From NCBI GenBank assembly GCA_030522415.1, contig CM060130.1:21784465-21848464 (forward strand): a DNA stretch of 64,000 nucleotides, read 5' to 3'. Shown here one piece after another: positions 60,508-64,000 of this stretch. The DNA is from Channallabes apus. Lineage: Eukaryota > Chordata > Actinopteri > Siluriformes > Clariidae. Numbering within the stretch: the first letter of the stretch is position 1; every line of letters begins with the position of its first letter. The position numbers and the translations under genes are program-made. The notes under the pieces are model-generated. The model ran no database searches. It worked only from the letters and a program-made list of their open reading frames with translations, and was not told the origin of the DNA.

Positions 60508-60769
60508 GTGTGTGTGTGTGAGATTGACTGTACGAGTTGTCCGCAAACTTTCGGCCATATAGTAGTGGATTTCCAAGTAACAATCACACCTAAATATGCT
60601 TGTTGAATGATTATGGGGGTTCACAAACTTTTGGTTATTATAGTACCTGTTTATGTCACGTTATTTATTTTCTAACAGGTGTGTGTGAGTTTCAGCGCAG
60701 TGTGCTGTTTATACTGATAACTGATACTCGTGTTTGTTGTAACCTGGCTCTGTTTACTTTTTCGTTTAG

Positions 60770-60871
60770 CGCCTTAAATACCACACGCAGATTCACGTGC
60801 GCTCCACCAGGGGGCGGAACCGCGTGGGCCGCAAAATCACCGGCATCGAGCCTCTGCCTGGAGAGAATAAG
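60770..60871 (+). CDS. wdr44: wdr44 exon 15
   Basis: Encodes RLKYHTQIHVRSTRGRNRVG and then RKITGIEPLPGENK (residues 691-724), the conserved basic loop and beginning of the next blade. The acceptor is TTCGTTTAG and the donor GTAGCG. In phase at both ends. Confidence 0.97.
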
Positions 60872-61002
60872 GTAGCGTTAATCGTGCTTAATACACACCT
60901 GTGTTTGGAGTCCAGTTACACCAGTTACACGCTGCTGAGAGTGAAATGTTATAACATGATTTTTGTTTGTTTATTTATTTATATATTTAAAAACCTCAAC
61001 AG

Positions 61003-61118
61003 ATCCTGGTGACATCGAACGACTCGCGCATTCGCCTGTATGACCTGAGAGACCTGTCACTTTCCATGAAGTACAAAGGCTACGTGAACAGCAGCAGTCA
61101 GATCAAAGCTAGCTTCAG
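61003..61118 (+). CDS. wdr44: wdr44 exon 16: fifth WD40 repeat
   Basis: Encodes ILVTSNDSRIRLYDLRDLSL, then SMKYKGYVNSSSQIKASF (residues 725-762) plus AG, which joins T of exon 17 to make serine. The SNDSRIRLYD strand is a WD repeat end. The acceptor is ACCTCAACAG and the donor GTCAGG. Confidence 0.97.
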
Positions 61119-61466
61119 GTCAGGAGGGATGCTTTTAAAGTGACCGACCATTAAAATAAATAAATAAATAAAAATGTGGGTGCGGATATGAGGTACAGCT
61201 ATAGTCATGTTGATGACCTGTTGATCAAATGCAAGTTAAAGTTTAACAAGACAACCGTTTTTGCTTGTTAAGTACAAGAATAACCTTGAGATGAAGTGGA
61301 TTTATCTAGTTTTGTCAAAAAAGCATGATATTGTATCGTATTTGTTTGCACCAGTGTATTGACTTGAGTCCCTGAAACGTTCCAGACCAAATTGATCAGC
61401 AGGTTTCTGTTTAAATCAGAATGTTTTAAGGTATTATAATAACAACCACGTTTGTTTCTCTCTTAG

Positions 61467-61594
61467 TCACGATTATTCGTTCATTGTGAGCGGCTCCGAG
61501 GATAAATACGTGTACATCTGGAGCACGTACCACGACCTGAGCAAGTTCACCTCTGTACGGAGGGACCGCAATGACTTCTGGGAAGGAATTAAAG
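61467..61594 (+). CDS. wdr44: wdr44 exon 17: sixth WD40 repeat
   Basis: Encodes HDYSFIVSGSEDKYVYIWS and then TYHDLSKFTSVRRDRNDFWE GIK (residues 764-805). The GSEDKYVYIW signature is a WD repeat end. The acceptor is TTTCTCTCTTAG and the donor GTAAAA, phase 1. Confidence 0.97.
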
Positions 61595-61697
61595 GTAAAA
61601 ATTTATGTTACTGTTACGACTTAAGATAATATTTATCAGTTTGAACGTCTTCCTCTTGCCAATTCTTCAGTCTAACATGACTGTTCTTGTCTCGTAG

Positions 61698-61832
61698 CCC
61701 ATAACGCAGTCGTGACATCGGCCATCTTTGCGCCACACCCGGATCTGATCGTTCCTCAGGAGCCGGGGGCGGAGAAACCAGATACCGAGTGCAAGAGCGA
61801 CGTCACGGACGATTCCGAGCCCATCCCATCAG
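61698..61832 (+). CDS. wdr44: wdr44 exon 18
   Basis: Encodes HNAVVTSAIFAPHPDLIVPQ, matching human AHNAVVTSAIFAPNP, then a divergent acidic loop (residues about 825-850) that is rich in Glu, Asp and Ser in human too. The acceptor is TCTCGTAG and the donor CATCAG|GTGACA, phase 1. Confidence 0.95.
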
Positions 61833-61933
61833 GTGACACTTGTATCCATGGCAACCTGCATGTACAATATAATATTAAGCTTTTTACTCAACGGTCTCCT
61901 TATTTTTTATTTATTTCATTTCCCCTTTTACAG

Positions 61934-62022
61934 GCGCTTTAAAAACAGACCACACAGAGGTCCTCCTCTCCGCCGACTTCACGGGCGCCATCAAAGTGTT
62001 TGTCAACGTGAAAAAATACTAA
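61934..62022 (+). CDS. wdr44: wdr44 exon 19: C-terminus and stop
   Basis: Encodes ALKTDHTEVLLSADFTGAIK, VFVN and a short VKKY tail before TAA at 62020-62022. The last WD strand (TEVLLSADFTGAIKVFVN) is identical to human; the tail differs. The acceptor is CCTTTTACAG. Confidence 0.96.
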
Positions 62023-62700
62023 GCGCTTATAAGCTGACAGTCTCTGTGTTTAAGAAAAACTGATTCCACAAGTATCACTTTATCGTATGTCTGTAATCAG
62101 AGGGCTTTATAAACCCTGCTCGCAGCTCCTTAATCGTCTACGGCTTCTGGTGAGTGCTCTGAGGGGGAGGGGACACGGTCAAGCCCCGCCCTCTGTGCAG
62201 GGAACAGGGACCCAGGAAGTGGTGCGGGACTTTGAGGGAGAGGCTGGAAACGGAGGAGGAACGTATCCAGAACACAAGGCACTTCTTATGTCATGTATCT
62301 TTTTTATTTTATTTTTTTTCCCTTTTTTTTACGCAGGAAGTTGGTGCGAGGGGAGGGGAAAAGCTATAAAATGTTCTCGTGGGAATGAAATCTCAGCTTG
62401 TGCGTTGATTGCAACATAACACATGATGAGCCTCGTTTATTAAACTTTACCGGAAGATTTGTGTGTACAGGAAGGAAAAAACAGCGATATGTTGAAGGTG
62501 AAAAACTAGGGTTTAGCCACACCCACATATCTCCATAAAAGGTATTGTTTAATTAAAGGGAAAATTTTTTACGTCAGCTAATCAGTAAAAGAGCGCCACC
62601 TTAAGGTGACAAATCATACATGTTCATTAGCTTAACAGATTTTCATGAAATGTCTAATTATTTAAACTTGACAAATAAAATTGTAGTAAAATTGTAGTAA
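62023..62700 (+). other. wdr44: wdr44 3'UTR with candidate poly(A) signal
   Basis: Sequence after the wdr44 stop has no coding signal. AATAAA at 62674-62679, followed by T-rich sequence, is the first canonical poly(A) hexamer, so the 3'UTR is probably about 670 nt. A weaker ATTAAA-like hexamer lies near 62440. Confidence 0.5.
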
Positions 62701-63651
62701 AATTTTACAACTTTGATTTGGTCAGTTTGCATTAGTGTGTCTCCTTGTATGGAAATGTATACAAGCCTGTACAAAATATATTCCAAACTTGACTTTAATG
62801 AAGTGTATTCTGAAGCTAAACTCATTCATGCAAACGTTTTTTCTGAAGGAGTTTATTAAACGAGGCTCGTTACACACGCATCACAGCTCAACAGCAAAAA
62901 GAAAACCGGATCGAAAATCTTTTCACCATCAGTGTGACTCTCGCAGTACGAGACCTCAGTATTAACATCACCCAAGTATCAGTGGTGGAAACTGAAGGAA
63001 TGTGCGATACACTTGCGAACAGAGTCAGTCTTAGCCTCGTTCAACAAGCTGCAGCCCAGTATTTCTCAGGTTTGATACTGTAATCTGATCATCTGCGCCT
63101 TAGATTAGTCAAAGTTAGCTATAGCACGATAAGCAAAGGGGGAAAAGCTGCTTCAGTGTTTTTTTTTTTATTTAATTTTTTTATTATTCTTCTTTTTGAT
63201 AAACGGTAAATCTGAGCTGCAAGTTTTTTGTTTTAAATTCGCAGTTACATCCGTTTCCTCCATTTTTCCTTTTTTAAGAGGAAAAAAAAGCAGAAAAATA
63301 GTTCAGATCCATCATTTTCACACAGTTCTATTTTGATAGCCCCACCCCCTCTCGTAACCCCGCCTTTCTGATAACCCTGCCTCTCTCATCACCCCTCCCA
63401 TCTTTCTGATAGCCCCATCCGCTGCGAAAGCCCCGCCCTCCCTGATAGCCCCACAATGCCGTTCCGAATGTTTTCTTTTTGCTGCTGTTTGTCTCCTTTA
63501 TTTGTGTTGCATTTGTGTTGTTATTAATGAGCCACATATCATAAATCACAGATATTTATATGATCACATGCACACACAAATTTTTAGACACACTCAGATC
63601 CTTTTCGTTCCGTTCAAGCTCACCATTTCAGATTTTTCATGTTTGTTTATC

Positions 63652-63685
<34 letters not shown>

Positions 63686-64000
63686 TCTTGTAAAAATATT
63701 GAACCACTTTTTTTTCAATAGGAATTTAAAATATAATTTTCTCATGTAAGATGGGGAAATGTCGGGTAAACGAGGTATCTGTCAACCTTCACTTTTTTTT
63801 TTTTTTTTTTTTCAGTCTCCATTAAATGCTTTATCCTCGTCAGGAGTTTCTGTGGTTTATCACTTCATTTCTTTATTCTAACACACTTTACACCGATCAG
63901 AATGAGGACCTGGGCGGCAGGTGCGAAATAGAGAGAAAGAGGTAGAGAGAGGAACAGGTCAGATGTGTGTCCACTTTTTAAATTATTTATTTATTTATTT
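62701..64000. other. Downstream intergenic sequence
   Basis: No gene is seen. It holds a GC-rich tandem repeat (63338-63455), an (ATT)n tract near 63652-63683, poly(T) near 63792-63812 and general AT-rich DNA. In other vertebrates dock11 follows wdr44, but none of its exons are visible here. Confidence 0.4.
63338..63455. repeat. Short GC-rich tandem repeat downstream of wdr44
   Basis: Five to six imperfect units of CTGATAGCCCCGCCCTC, with variants TAACCCCGCC and TAGCCCCATCC. Non-coding. Confidence 0.6.

Larger units (their letters stand above)
46325..62022 (+). other. wdr44: wdr44 gene, complete coding span (19 coding exons, 879 aa)
   Basis: WDR44 (Rab11BP, rabphilin-11) binds GTP-Rab11 on recycling endosomes, contacts ER VAP proteins through an FFAT motif and GRAF proteins through a proline-rich region, and restrains ciliogenesis (family knowledge). 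I joined 19 exons with GT-AG borders; every phase matches and the coding length is 2,640 nt including the stop, 879 residues against about 913 in human. Order: FFAT motif (residues 10-16), acidic and low-complexity region with a proline-rich block (about 200-227), Rab11-binding region (roughly 290-480), then WD40 repeats from residue 478 to the end. The middle and WD parts are nearly identical to the recalled human protein; the N-terminal third is divergent, as usual. Introns 1, 3, 7 and 8 are long and hold most of the transposons. Confidence 0.97.

Overview
The window is vertebrate nuclear DNA, most likely from a teleost fish. It is intron-rich and AT-rich, with many (CA)n and (TA)n microsatellites. 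It is packed with fish-type repeats: Tc1/mariner, hAT and PIF/Harbinger DNA transposons, an L1-clade retrotransposon and a tRNA-derived SINE. The SINE suggests an ostariophysan, perhaps a catfish, but that is a guess. I see no prokaryotic, viral, CRISPR or plasmid content.

Only two protein-coding genes are supported, and they lie head to head. klhl13 is on the minus strand. Its coding exons lie at 21233-21330, 9699-9840, 6783-6915, 5260-5456 and 3353-4148, and the last Kelch repeats fall beyond the left edge. A second first coding exon (31390-31442) and a matching distal 5' exon (43720 to about 43790) imply a second promoter at about 43.8 kb. wdr44 is on the plus strand, 46325-62022. I could place 19 coding exons whose phases all agree, giving a complete protein of 879 residues. 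KLHL13 and WDR44 are also neighbours on human Xq24, so the pair is an ancient linkage. KLHL13 is a substrate adaptor of CUL3 ubiquitin ligases in mitosis. WDR44 is a Rab11 effector in endosomal recycling and ciliogenesis. Nothing in the sequence suggests that they work together.

Layout: 1-3352, 3' intron of klhl13 with a decayed Tc1 element; 3353-9840, klhl13 core exons; 9841-21232, first intron with a 41-bp minisatellite, old transposons and a PIF/Harbinger MITE; 21233-21600, proximal promoter and first exon, followed by a long polypurine tract; 21.6-43.7 kb, distal klhl13 intron with an L1 copy, two dispersed repeat families and a 1,598-bp hAT element; 43.4-43.95 kb, distal promoter with three CCAAT boxes; 43.95-45.97 kb, intergenic repeats; 45.97-46.32 kb, wdr44 promoter with YY1 and NRF1 motifs; 46.3-62.0 kb, wdr44, whose introns hold a nearly intact Tc1 element, two Tc1-like MITEs, a 36-bp tandem repeat and a second copy of the hAT element, inverted and apparently identical to the first; 62.0-64.0 kb, 3'UTR and downstream sequence.

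I do not find a new biological system. The best leads are the alternative klhl13 promoters, the pair of very young inverted hAT elements carrying fragments of two different BED-finger genes, and several apparently unique, homeodomain-site-rich intronic blocks that may be conserved enhancers.
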